Assembly (NCBI GenBank): GCA_022457155.1
Contig: JAJGOT010000171.1
Location: 534,501-598,500 of the forward strand
Source: Cladopsammia gracilis
Lineage: Eukaryota; Cnidaria; Anthozoa; Scleractinia; Dendrophylliidae
Length of the DNA stretch: 64,000 nucleotides
Reading direction: 5' to 3'
Shown here piece by piece: positions 1 to 11,800 of this stretch. Under the pieces are notes generated by a model, which was given only the letters and a program-made list of their open reading frames with translations, made no database searches and was not told where the DNA came from. A program made the position numbers and the translations under genes. Position 1 is the first letter of the stretch. Each line of letters begins with the position of its first letter.

Positions 1-2418
1 GAACCGACCCCAGAGAGTCAAGTGGAAACCAAGGCATCACGCCGTGAGAACACACTACTAACAGCAGAGAAGGCGAAATGCAGCATAGCATGCATTATTG
101 ATGTGGATGCCTACAGCAGTTGTGCGAAGTTGTTCAGAGTGACAGCCTACGTGTACAGATTTGCAAGAAACCTCAAACTGAGAGTGAAGAAAGCGAAGAG
201 TCTTGCGGTAGGGACCCTAACAGCTACAGTATTAAACGAAGCCAAGAATGCGTGGGTGAAAGAAGCACAGTCCGTTCTTACAGACCAGAAGAATTTTAAA
301 CAGATTGAAAAAGAGCTTGGATTGTACACAGATGAAGATGGCGTGATTCGATGCCGCGGTAGGATTCCTGAAACAGCCATGGAATACAAGGAAAAACACC
401 CAGCACTACTGCCTAGAGATCACCATCTAACCAGTCTTGTTATTGAACAGTGTCACAAGAGAGTTTACAATGGTGGAGTAAGAGAAACATTAACAGAATT
501 GAGAATGAAGTTTTGGGTGAGTAAGGGAAGACAAGCAGTGAAGCAGAGTATCAGGAAATGTGTTGTCTGTAAACGATACGAAGGAACTGCCTATCCAGCA
601 CCAAAAACTGCCACGCTACCAAGGTTTAGAATTCAAGAAGCGCCGCCGTTCGCCAAGGTTGCCAAAGACTTTGCTGGCCCGTTGTACGTGAAAACGAGTG
701 GAACGCAAATGAAGGTGTACATAGCATTATTTTCCTGTGCAGTTACTACAGCTATTCATTTGGACCTGACAGAAGACTTGGAGACGGGAACATTCCTCAG
801 ATGTTTCAGAAAGTTCATAGCCAGAAGAGGTGTTCCACAGTTGATCATATCTGATAATGCGAAAACATTTAAATCAGCTGCGAAGGAACTGAAGACGCTC
901 TGTGAGCATCCAGATGTCTAAGCCTTTCTAACTGAGAAGAGAATCATCTGGAGATTTAATTTGAAGAAAGCACCGTGGTGGGGTGGCTTCTACGAAAGGA
1001 TGGTGAAGGAGGTGAAAAGATGCGTGCGAAAGACTCTGGGAAATGCAAGGCTATCGTATGATGAACTTCTGACACTAGTGATTGAAGTGGAAAGCACCTT
1101 GAGTGTTAGACCTTTGACTTTGTTTACGAAGAAGGTGATCCGGAAGAACCGTTGACGCCAGCACATCTGATGTATTGGAGACGCCTGACACAGCTACCGC
1201 CTTATCCCGCAGTTGAAGATGAAGGGGAAAATTCTTCGAAAGGACTGAACAAACAAATGAAATATCTTATCCTTAAGGTTACAGAGTACCTTCGGATCGA
1301 AAATTTATTGAAATTTTTTTTTTGGCGTCAAAATAAAGTTTACAGAATGAACTTTCATCGAAAAAAAAATTATCGAAAAATAATAAAAATTGACGGAGAA
1401 ATGACGGTATAACTTTTGTGGGCGGAGTTTGTTTATGAAGCGATATGTTTTTTTAAGCGCTGTTTTCTCAAAGTTATTTTTTCGCTTGTTGGGGACACTT
1501 TAAAGAGCTACAACTCAAAGGGAATTTGTTCGATTTTCCTCAAAACAGAGGCTAGGCTAACATATAATCAACAAAAACGTGTCGGCGAATTTCTTATTTC
1601 CGAAAACGTTTTCGTCAAGAGCCATTTCCGTGCGATCATTCCAATTTTTTTCTCCCTTTTTCGAAAATATTCTGTAACTTTTCACTGCAATTGAATATGG
1701 GAAATCGCTGACACGTTGTTTTAGCGCTTCGTGTCCGGAAACCCGAGAACAAATCAAATTAGCAAAATACAATAATCACCTTGAGTTATAGCGTTTTAAG
1801 GCTGATTTAGACGTTCGAATTTAGACGTCGTAAAAAATTTGACAATTCATTTTATTACCAAATGGTTTCCATATTTAGATAGCCAGCTCTATAAGCTTTA
1901 ATTTGATATCTGGGTTTAGCTATATTAAGTGTAATCTTAAGACGCTAGAGCTGTTATACTGGAGACACCCCCGAAGGTACACTGTAACCTTAAGCTAGAC
2001 CATTTCTGGAAACAATGGAGGAGGGAGTATTTGTCAGAATTAAGAGAACACCACAAGAGAAACGTGCCGAACGGTGGTGCGGTCATTGAAAGGGAAGACG
2101 TAGTGACTGTGGCAGAGGAAGGAGTGTCCCGTGGCAAGTGGAGACTTAGAAAGGTAGAAGAATTAATAACTGGCAAAGATGGAGAGATCAGAGGTGTAAA
2201 AGTAAAGGTGTTAACGAAGAAAGGAAGACCAACATTCAACAGCCAGTGCAGAATCTGTACCCGCTGGAAGTTAGAGGACCTGTGCAGACAAGGCAGACAG
2301 TGGCCGAGCAAGTAGGAGAGGAACAAATGTGTACGAGAAGAGTCCCGAGGATAGCTGCGGCCATTGATGCAGACTTCAGAAGACGATATCTTGATCAGCT
2401 GCTGACTGATGGCTGATC
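1..2418 (+). pseudogene. BEL/Pao pol C-terminus: integrase and DUF5641, broken
   Basis: The segment to 921 reads through a linker, an H2C2-type zinc-binding region (HKRVYNGG ... CVVCKRY, about 455-580), then the integrase core. Its first two acidic residues lie in AKDFAGPL (near 670) and ISDNAKTF (near 855). A stop at 919-921 and a frame change follow; 961-1155 continues with the PWWGGFYERMVK motif and the third-acidic region. A DUF5641-like domain starts near 1152, is cut by a DNA element at 1278, resumes at 1994 with a WRREYL-type motif, and after another frame change near 2220 ends in a NLYPLE motif and a stop at 2416-2418. No start codon is expected because this is the middle of a polyprotein. 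Non-functional as it stands. Confidence 0.82.
1278..1989. mobile_element. TTAA-flanked DNA element inserted in BEL/Pao pol
   Basis: The 712-bp element starts GGTTACAGAGTACCTTCGG and ends CCGAAGGTACACTGTAACC, an inverted repeat of 19 bp with one mismatch. TTAA stands on both sides (1274-1277 and 1990-1993). Removing the element and one TTAA makes the flanking DUF5641 reading frame continuous, which is direct evidence of insertion. TTAA duplications are known for piggyBac and Kolobok elements. The interior shows no transposase, so it is non-autonomous; the superfamily is uncertain. Confidence 0.85.
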
Positions 2419-2430
2419 AAGGGGGGAGGA

Positions 2431-2607
2431 TGTCGTGACTTTGAGCCGAGTATCGTGACGCGTGACTTAGCATTGGAACAGAAGATTGTTGTATTTTTAG
2501 AACGTTGAACTGTGCACGTGTTGTGGCCGTTTTTAAAGATAATAAAAATTACTGAATTCCTGTTTGTTTAAAGTAATTCTCGTGCCTTAAGAGATACAAT
2601 CCTAACA
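2431..2607 (+). repeat. 3' LTR of the BEL/Pao element
   Basis: The repeat begins TGTCGTGAC directly after the purine tract and ends CCTAACA, giving the TG...CA termini of an LTR. It contains an ATAATAAAA stretch near 2540 that could serve as polyadenylation signal. The partner 5' LTR is outside the window, so the boundaries and target duplication cannot be confirmed. Confidence 0.6.
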
Positions 2608-2803
2608 AAATCCAACTAGATGTGTTAGCTCGATTTTTGATTAGTTCGATGATCAACAATTATTAATAGTGTTCAATTGGTTTTTCCTTTGATTTTGTTT
2701 AATTAGATACCCCAGGATATAAGAGAAAATTCAGTTTATCTTACATTTTTGAGAAAACTTGGAAAAAGCCAGGAACGTTTTAAAAGTCATGTAAATTGCA
2801 TAC

Positions 2804-2875
2804 CTTGTCTCATTTTCTCCACAATCACAGCATGAAATTCACTGCATGTTTTGTTTGCCGGCTCCAGCAACAGAA
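2804..2875 (-). CDS. ERICH2: ERICH2-like exon 7
   Basis: A 72-nt exon with acceptor TTTAAACCCTAG and donor CAAG/GTATGC. With the base left by exon 6 it continues as [14 protein letters not shown] and then a basic helix. This is the position where ERICH2 proteins read E-P-x-N. Further exons must lie beyond the left edge, unless the BEL/Pao insertion has removed them. Confidence 0.72.
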
Positions 2876-5800
2876 CTAGGGTTTAAATCAAGATTAAGAA
2901 ATGTTAGTAGAGAGTCGCCAAGTCCAAAACAATAATATAACTGGCAATAAAGAGAAAGCTGGTAAATGTCAAGCGCGGCCATGCCATGATTCAAAAGTGG
3001 ACTGTCTTCAGTTTGTCTGGAGCATGTGGAATTAATTAAGTCCCCAACGGGATTGGAACCGATGACCTTCCGCAACAGCAGTCAGATGCCCCCCCCCCCA
3101 CCCCCCCCCCCCCCCCACACACACACACACACACAGACACCTAACCACTTAATGATCTATGGCTCATAGCGAGCTAGGTCATTTACTAGGTTAAAGGAGC
3201 AGCATTGACAACGTGTGTTAGTTTATTCAAGTTATCATTGCAGAAATAATGATACTACTGTTAGGGAAATGAAGCCACCACCATATCTGTTCAACCAGTT
3301 TCTCTCAATAAACTGAGAAAACACACACAAAAAAGAAAGAAAGAATGTAACTCCAAGCCTCCTCCTCTGCAAGCAACTCCACAGTCTGGGGCAGCAAAAT
3401 GACATTATTCCCAGTCTCTCTCCTAGCCCTTTACTAGTCCCGGCTCAATCTTTGCACCCACTCAACGGCCTGCTCTGTTTGAATGGTTAGAATTAATATT
3501 ATTAGCATGAGTCAGCCTAAGTCGATACCTTTTTAGAAATACATCGATACCTTTTAGAAATACATTGGGGAATACTGATTATCGGCGGTTCCATAGACCA
3601 AAGATCTGACCATTTAACCTGTCTGACCTCCATAGCTTCCCAGGTTATCCAAGCACCCTACTGAACCTGACCCGCTGCAGATGAGACCCACTTCTCCATC
3701 ACATAAAGCTCGCCAATCACCAATCACAATGTCACGCCTACCTTGCAACCACCACAGACTCTTCCTTCACCCAAGCACCCTCCGATGCTGCTGCACTGCT
3801 CCAACGACCTCCTCGTGCCTCAGCCTGCTTTCAGCTTTTCAGCCTCTTCCACAGTCTCTCTCACTGGACATTTCTTCCCCATAAGCACTTCTGGTGGCAC
3901 AGACTTGATCATAGGATCACCATAATCTATCGATGACATCATGTAAAGCCGGGCTTTAAAAACTTTCCACTCCTTCACAAGGGACCTTGTCGGAAGCTGT
4001 AGTTTTGCTGTGGAGCTGAATAAAGACACGCTTGTCAAATTCCTTGTGGCTCCAAGCCACCTCCCGAAGTAGCTGTCAATACTACGTAAACGTTCTATAG
4101 CCTCCACTCTGATCACTTAGCTACCTCATACACCTGTAGTAGCAATATCAGTCTTGGGAGCAAGCCAAATTGAAAGCACGAGGCTTTCAACTTGCCACGA
4201 AGGGAAAAAGTTGTCTATGGCTATGAGTTTCTCCTCTACCCTGCTTCTGAAACTTGACATCCTTGTGCCTGTCTATCAGTGGGAGAGAGAACTATCTGCC
4301 AAGACTCTTAACAGGTGGCCCTTGCGCACTTGGGATTCTGACACCGGCAATGCTGAAATGCACTGCCTTGTTTGCACTTAACCAGGGAGATGCTTCTGCA
4401 TTTCTTGGGCTTGAAAGCAAGTATCTGATTGGCACCACTTACATCCTCAGTCAGGAAAGTGATCTCGTCCATGAAGGCCTTCATGGGAGGCAACAGCCCA
4501 ACTGATAAATAAATTTAAACTCATCACTAATAGATGAGCTTGGGAACTGGTTCCTTAACAGTTAGCGGGGTACCTGACACAATACATACCCAGCAAGGAG
4601 GTATCCATGGCAACCCTGAAGTGGGAACCACCCTTGCAAGTAGCTGCTAACAGGTGCCATCACACCGAATGGAATTCAGTCGAAAAAAGAAACTTACCTA
4701 AAAACTTACCCCAATGCCAACAACCAATTGGGTGAGAGGGAAGGGTGCAAAATCCACAAAGATTGGCAAAGGCAAGGCAATAAAGTGAAGATCCACCAAG
4801 CGAAAAGCACATGGAACGAATGCACAGCGAAGGCCCTGTGAATCCCCTGCACGTCACATGCTACAAAAGGGGAAACCACTGACCGCATTGGCTCGAGGTT
4901 AACTTAGCCTAAATAATATTTAGCCACATGATAAATAACAGCAACCTCCACTTCACAGTTAGCAGACTTCTCAGCCTCTCTCAGCAGTATCTCCATGACC
5001 ATCAGGAGTGGGGAGATTGTACACCCCATAGGTATACCAACTACCAAGGGATGCCCACTTAGATCTCCAGGTTTGCTTTGATTGCTGGTACTGTTTTATC
5101 AACTGTCCATGCTTGTGGCTTGGTACTCCTTTGCCATGATTTCTTCCGATGTGGTAAGATCATCTAATTCAATTTTTGATACTCTCTCATTTTGATTTTC
5201 AGAAGTTTCATAAGTTAGATCCAGACATAATGCCACATTTAATCCCGGCTAGCTCAGCTGCCAGTATCAAGGAATTTCAAACCATCTAGCCAATAGCCTA
5301 GTTGACACTTACCAGCTGTATGTATGAACGCCAGTGAAAACAACCCAATTTAGAGCTGCTGGTGTTACAGGTATCCTTCTAGGTGTGCTGGTTTGAACAC
5401 ATTCAGAAATTTTGGTGGTTAGGGGTTCTGGATACCGACAGCCATGAGTCCCTTTTCTCTGTGCTCTACTGGCATAGCTTACAGGTCCCTCTGGTGTGGC
5501 ATGGGAGCTTATGGCTGGGCTGCAAGGTTGTGCCAGCTGTAAGGGCTTTATTCTACCGAGAGGCTGGCTGACAAAAGTGTGAGCCCCAGGGATATTTCAA
5601 AAACTTATAATAAGCAACACAGTTGCTAAGTGAACTAAATATGGAAAGGAGCCAGATAATTCATGATGGAAGTTAACTGTAAAATAGATAGAAGTCAAGA
5701 TGTTATATCACCATGGCCTGGCCAAGCAATAACTGTTATGCCTGGCATAATTATTGGCTTGGCCAAGCACAAACCAGGTGTTTGGGGTTAGTGATCCAGA

Positions 5801-8800
5801 ACAAATTATGATACATGGGCTCACCACAGGTGGCCTGGCTTGGTTACTATTAAAAGGTTGTTAGGCTTACTCTCAAATTGGTACAAAGAAAATGACCCAC
5901 TTTTCTGACAGAGTTCTTTGGCCTTTCCATAGTCTTCATCCATAATTGCCTTCAGGAACTACAGTGAAATTAAAAACGAGGCACCTGTCAGTGAACATGC
6001 AGAGATACTGGTACTTTTAAAAGTGCACCTAACCCCCAATTTTTTTTCTTTTAATCGACTCAATGTACGTTGAAAAGTCGAATAGTGAAATATTTCTTGT
6101 TTTAACGTCGCATTAGTGAGTTTTAGAGATTTGAATTTACAAAATGCTAATTAGATGATTTCAAATCAAGACTTTACCATTATTTCTACTTCAATTTACA
6201 ATACGCAGTTCACAGCTTAAGGATAATCAATTTAAGTAATACTACATAAAAACTGTTAATAGTCAATTGATTTGTAAAAAATATTACTTGGAGGTGAAAA
6301 AAAGTAGTTGTATAATAAACGATTCTTGATTTGACGTCATCTTATTAACATTTTGTAAATTCAAACTTCTATAATTCACTAACGCAACGCTAAAAACAAG
6401 AAATATTTAACTATTGAACTTTTCAATGTACATGGAGTTGATTAAGTGATATGCAATGCAATATAATGTTAATCACCTTAGTTAATTAGCAAAATAATAA
6501 CATTATTAAAGTTCTCATAAGCAACCACCAAAAGGGCTCTAAGAACCATCTTGTGAATACAAAACAACGTTAAGGTTAATTTTAGTTGTTCTTGATGTTT
6601 TGTAATCAATCCATTCCAAAACAACTAAAGAAAGACGAGGACACACAGGTAAATCGTTTCGTTTTTTATTACATAATACATTCAGCAAATACACAAGTGA
6701 TTTGTATCGTTGAATTTCAATATTATTTTAACCCATGTTTATGTTAAAATAAGCGTACAGTCGACCCTCTATTAAGCAGCCACCCTCTTTTAGGTAGTCA
6801 GTTATCAAAGTCCCAAATTCATTGTCACTATACTGTAATTTTGATTTTCTAATTTATTATTAACATGATCAAGCAGTATGGATGGATGGATGGGTGGATG
6901 GATGGGTGGACGGATGGATGGATGGATGGATAGATAGATAGCTTTATTATCAGTTATTACTGATCATTAACATGACTATGTAATGCAGTTAAGCCATTAA
7001 TGTATTATGACGTGACCATGTGACTGCGTGATGCATGATACGTGATCATGGTTTCTCTTATTTTGTATTAATTATTATTTTTAGCTTATTTTGTATTTTG
7101 TATTATTAAGACGGTTCGCAGTTTGCAGTTTTAGATTTCTTTTTTTTTAATTTTTAGCGTGATCATGGTTGTTCTTATTAGGACTCGTCTGAAAACCACC
7201 TATGAGTGATGACGATTTCCTGTATAAAGATAGTTATAATAATAATAATAATAATAATAAAATGTCGTAACCCACATATAACCCTTGCTCATTATACCAG
7301 TAGCTCGATCAGTGGTTAGAGTATCCGACGAGTATCAGGAGGGTCGTGGGTTTGAATCCCATCTGGGACTCAGAGAAATTTTTTTCTGAGTTCCTTATGG
7401 TTGATAATCATCTTAGCATGACATATGTATGCATTGTCTGAAACAAGACTTGTGGATGACATATTACACTGGGGATAGCCCATGGAAGGAAGGATGGGAC
7501 CTGTAAGAAAGGAGTGACTAATTTGCATATCTGTCCCCATATATATCTCATTCAACACTTTGTGTATTCACAAGATAAAACATGGTCATAGCTTGAGCTG
7601 GTTGTTGAAAGAAGTCATTCTAAAGGTGGTTGCTACCGGAGCTTGTAACATGCCAGCTTGTAACATATACAATTTGTTTCTGACAACAGTGTAAATACCA
7701 ACAACCTACAGCGCATGCACTAACTAAAATGAAAATCAATGTGTTTACTTTGTAAATGGTTTAAACCCAGGGGTATCAGTTACTGTAGTCTGTCGATCTG
7801 TTGAGTGTGATTACCGGTATCCATGACTAATGTTTTGACAACTTGTGCGGAAGTCATCTTCAGAGTCATGTGAATTGAAAATGGTCAGTTGATGGTATTA
7901 ATGTCTGGCTGCTGCTGTCATTGGTCAGTTTAGCCATGATTTTATTGGCTGTTAAGACTCAAGTCAGTGATGTATTGTTAGTCAAATTAATTTTGTTTTC
8001 TCTTGTTTGTCTGTTCTGTTGACAAGTAGTTGTAGGTCTCGGGTAGCTGTTGGTATCGGTTAAATTCAGTTGTGTTTGTTAGTAAACCTTTTAGAGTGAG
8101 TCATTTGTAGTAGTTCATACTGTAAGTAATGCATTCTGAAAAAAATAACACCTGATCACAGCTTACAACATATTTAACTAAAAATACACCAACAAAATCA
8201 CAATTTTATTGTTACAATAAATTTGAACCAAAAAACATACATGATAAGGCTGCAACAACAATGCAGATATGAAGGAAATCATATTATTATATAAACCTCA
8301 TTAAAATACAAGGATTTCTCCCACTAAGAAAATCATATCTTGACAATGTGAAGATAAATCAATTTTATCTTCTTCATACCTCTCCTTTAAGTTCAACAGG
8401 AGCTTCAGCTGCTGCAGCTGCTGCCCCTGTACTTGCTTCAGAGTTTTTATCATCCCCATCTGATGATTCAGTATCTGAACTTTCAGAATCCTTAGCATCA
8501 GGCTCAACAGTCTGTTGTTGTGGGGTTAATGTTCTTTCTTGTTGTCCTGACTTTCCAGCAGTTGAAATGACAGAACTACTTGTCTTGCCTGACAAAACAA
8601 TCGAAGAATATACACTTATTTTGGCAGACAATTCTAAAAGCAAAGAAACATTTGTATGAAATTTTGGTTTTATCAACTGTTGAGTTAAAGAGAACCTTCA
8701 TTGTCAGAACAAATTGACGTTAAATTGTCGGAAATAAAGTCGAAATTTAAAATTTTTAAAAGAATGGGTGCAAATATAATTTTAGTGTACAAATAAAATG

Positions 8801-11800
8801 GATATAAATATTGCCTATTTTCGCTTTTAAATTTCCCGTGTGCCGCCATTTTGAATATTTATGACGCGTTACGGTTGCCGCTATTGTTTAGAATCAAAGT
8901 TCTTTTGTATGCAACAATTAGACAACTGTAACACGACATAAATATTCAAAATGGCGAAGCGCAGGAAATTTAAAATCGAAAATAGGCAATATTCATATCT
9001 ATTTTTTGGTACACTAAAATTATAATTATTTGCACTTGCTTTTTAAAAATTTTTAATTTAGACTTTATTTCCAACCATTTAACGTCAATTTGTTATAACA
9101 ATGGAGGTTCCCTTTAAGGTAAATTGGCCAACATAGAGAGATTTGAAAGCTCTCTGCAAACAAATATCCAGTATTGAATTTTGGGCATGCAGGAGAAAAT
9201 AATTGATGTTTTTTTTCCTTTCATACAGTCTAGCAAACATGGGCTTGAACCAATAATTTATTATTGACTTTGTCAGTAAAATGACTTAAACTTAAATTTA
9301 TCCTTCAATGTGCAGGGTACCACAATGACTTTGATTTAGTGCCGTAGCTCCTTCCAATAAGCACTCCCTTTTTAATAAGTGCCTCCCTTGGGTGTGGTCT
9401 TGTTAATACATGTAAGCACCCCTTCCCTTGAGTGTTGTTTCTAGCAACCCTCATTCCAACAGTTAGTGCTCCATTTAGCATGGCATTAACCGCTGACATT
9501 TAGCTTCCTTGGCCATGTTACTGAATTACAAAAAAATCTGGTCTTCTTCCAAGTGTCTCAACAGTTACTTCCATGTGAGAGTACAACTCCTTCAAACACA
9601 AGATCTCTTCTTCAAATCTTTTGGCAATTCAGCTAGGCTGGTCGTTTTAGCTTGAAATGATCCCAATACAACAAATCCGTATTCCAATCTCCTTGTTACC
9701 ATCACTCTGACTTGCACATTGTTCTGACTATGCAAATTGTACATTTTATGTTATTGTTCATTTACCCTTTAAGCCCCAATAGTGTTTTTTGTTTTATTTA
9801 TACTGAATCAATCAGAGAGGCTGTGAGAATCAAGGCCATGATCATCACCAAAGATGAATTCTCTTGATATGTAAAAATTTCTCCTCAGTACTTCTATAAA
9901 AAAGCGTACATGTATGGGGACAAGGAAGGATAATTTGTATTTTGATGCGGGGGTCGGTTAAAGGGTCTTTAATAAAAGTGCTTTTTCACACTCGCATGTT
10001 TTGCTAAAAATGAAATAAGCACCCTCTCTCCAATAAGTGCCCTCCCTTGAGCTAACAAAAGTAAATAAGTCCCTCGGTACTGGTACTAAATTGAATAATT
10101 ACAGTATCTTGCAAGATGTGCCTTTTCTATCTCTATTATATTATATGTATATCATAATTAAGATATCCTGTTATGCAGTTTGCCTATTGATATTGTGGTT
10201 TCATTTACCATTAGCTGTGATGTCAGGTCCTGCAGTGGAAATAACGTCTTCTAGTTCTTTTTTTCTGGCCAACTGAAGGCTCTTCTCCACTCTCCCAGCA
10301 CTTCCACCTCTAACGACACTCAAACAATCTGTGCTGGAACCAGGCCTTGAGATGCCAGCACTCTCAAATTGAACAAGCCCTCGCTCTATAACAAAACAAG
10401 ACTCTATGTTGCCATTACAAATGAATGATTACATTAATTTGATATCAGCAAAAATAATTTTAATTTAAACAATTCTTAAGGTTGTGCTCTTTTACTGAGG
10501 CAACAGAGGTTTCTAAAACAATTTGGTTGCCCAAAAATAATACCAGAGCTCTCAAGTTAATTTAACCTAAATATTGAGAATCTTTTATTGGAAATACATG
10601 TAGCAAAGCTGTTTCTCTTTTGAAGGGTACATATGTATCTCCTCTTATTTGTAGATGTAGCCTGCGTGGCCAGGCTTTTCCAACAAAAACAAGCAAAATC
10701 CTGGTTTCCGTTTGGTTTAAGTTTATTGTAGAATATCTGTTGTTAAATAAATGAACCTTGAGACAATCACACACAGATAGCTATACACTGGAGCTTCAGA
10801 GTCCAAGCAGTATAATTCACCATCTTGATGGCTTCTTATCTACTACAATAATTATATCCCAGGGGAGACTCCTATATCATAATGACAGGGGTGCCTGTCT
10901 GAAATTTTTGAAAAATACCCTAAAAGGTACCAGAATCTTGTTTGATGGGTGTGGTTGAAATGAATTTTTACCCTTAAGAGGTATCAATTCTAAAACAACA
11001 CATGCCATATTCTGTCATATTTTTTCAGCTTTATACCCTAAATTGTACCATGATAATTCTAACTGAGGTCATTTTAGATTAAGGTAAAATCTCTAATAAG
11101 CCACCCCTCTCAAATAAGCCACCCCCCCTCTAATAAGCCACCCCTCCAGAGAAGAAGAAATTTATTATGCCCCCCCCTCTCTCTTTTAAGCCACCCCACC
11201 CCCCCCCCCACCCCCCACCCCCCTTACTTACTTAAATGCTGATCTTGAACCATGATAAAGTGGCTTTTGTTATTGGTATAAACTAGGTGTAAACCATTAT
11301 ATAGGGAAAACTAATGTAATTGAAACATTAAAATTTAATCCTAAGAATACAATGCTTGAATAAAGTTCATATCATATTTTATTATATAAACACCAATGAA
11401 ATACCAGGTGAGCTTTTGCACGTAAACATCATATCTTCACACGTGAGAATAACATGTTATCTTCACACGTGAAAAGATCACCGTTGCTACGTTGTTCTAC
11501 TTTAGGACTACAAAAAAATATTAAAGCGAAATGGTTTGATTTCATTGGTGTTTATAATTATAATAAACAGAACATTACATGGCCGCTTGAAGATACAAAA
11601 TTTCTCTTCTCGTGTTGAAAAATATTTCACTCGTTTGCTACGCTCACTCGTGAAATATTTTTCAACACTCGAAGAGAAATTTCGTATCTTCGCGCGGCCA
11701 TGTAATATCCTCTATATATCCTGATAGTGTACCTTGTGCTGCATTTTGCTAAATCAATAAGACCCCCCCCCCCCCACCTCCTCTAGTAAGTCACTCCTTG

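Larger units (their letters stand above)
1..2607 (+). mobile_element. BEL/Pao LTR retrotransposon, 3' part
   Basis: The left edge cuts into the element, so the 5' LTR, gag, protease and reverse transcriptase are outside the window. What remains is the end of pol (integrase plus a DUF5641-type C-terminal domain), a purine-rich tract GGGGGGAGGA at 2421-2430 and a 3' LTR. It lies antisense to the ERICH2-like gene, downstream of that gene's last visible exon. The pol reading frame is broken by frameshifts near 905-960 and near 2220 and by a 712-bp inserted DNA element, so this copy is dead. Recognition of the family rests on the order H2C2 zinc finger, integrase core, DUF5641, which is typical of BEL/Pao. 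Confidence 0.85.

Noticed and set aside
7302..7370. A tRNA gene
   Set aside because: A and B boxes are present, but the acceptor stem does not pair and the sequence continues into a SINE-like body.
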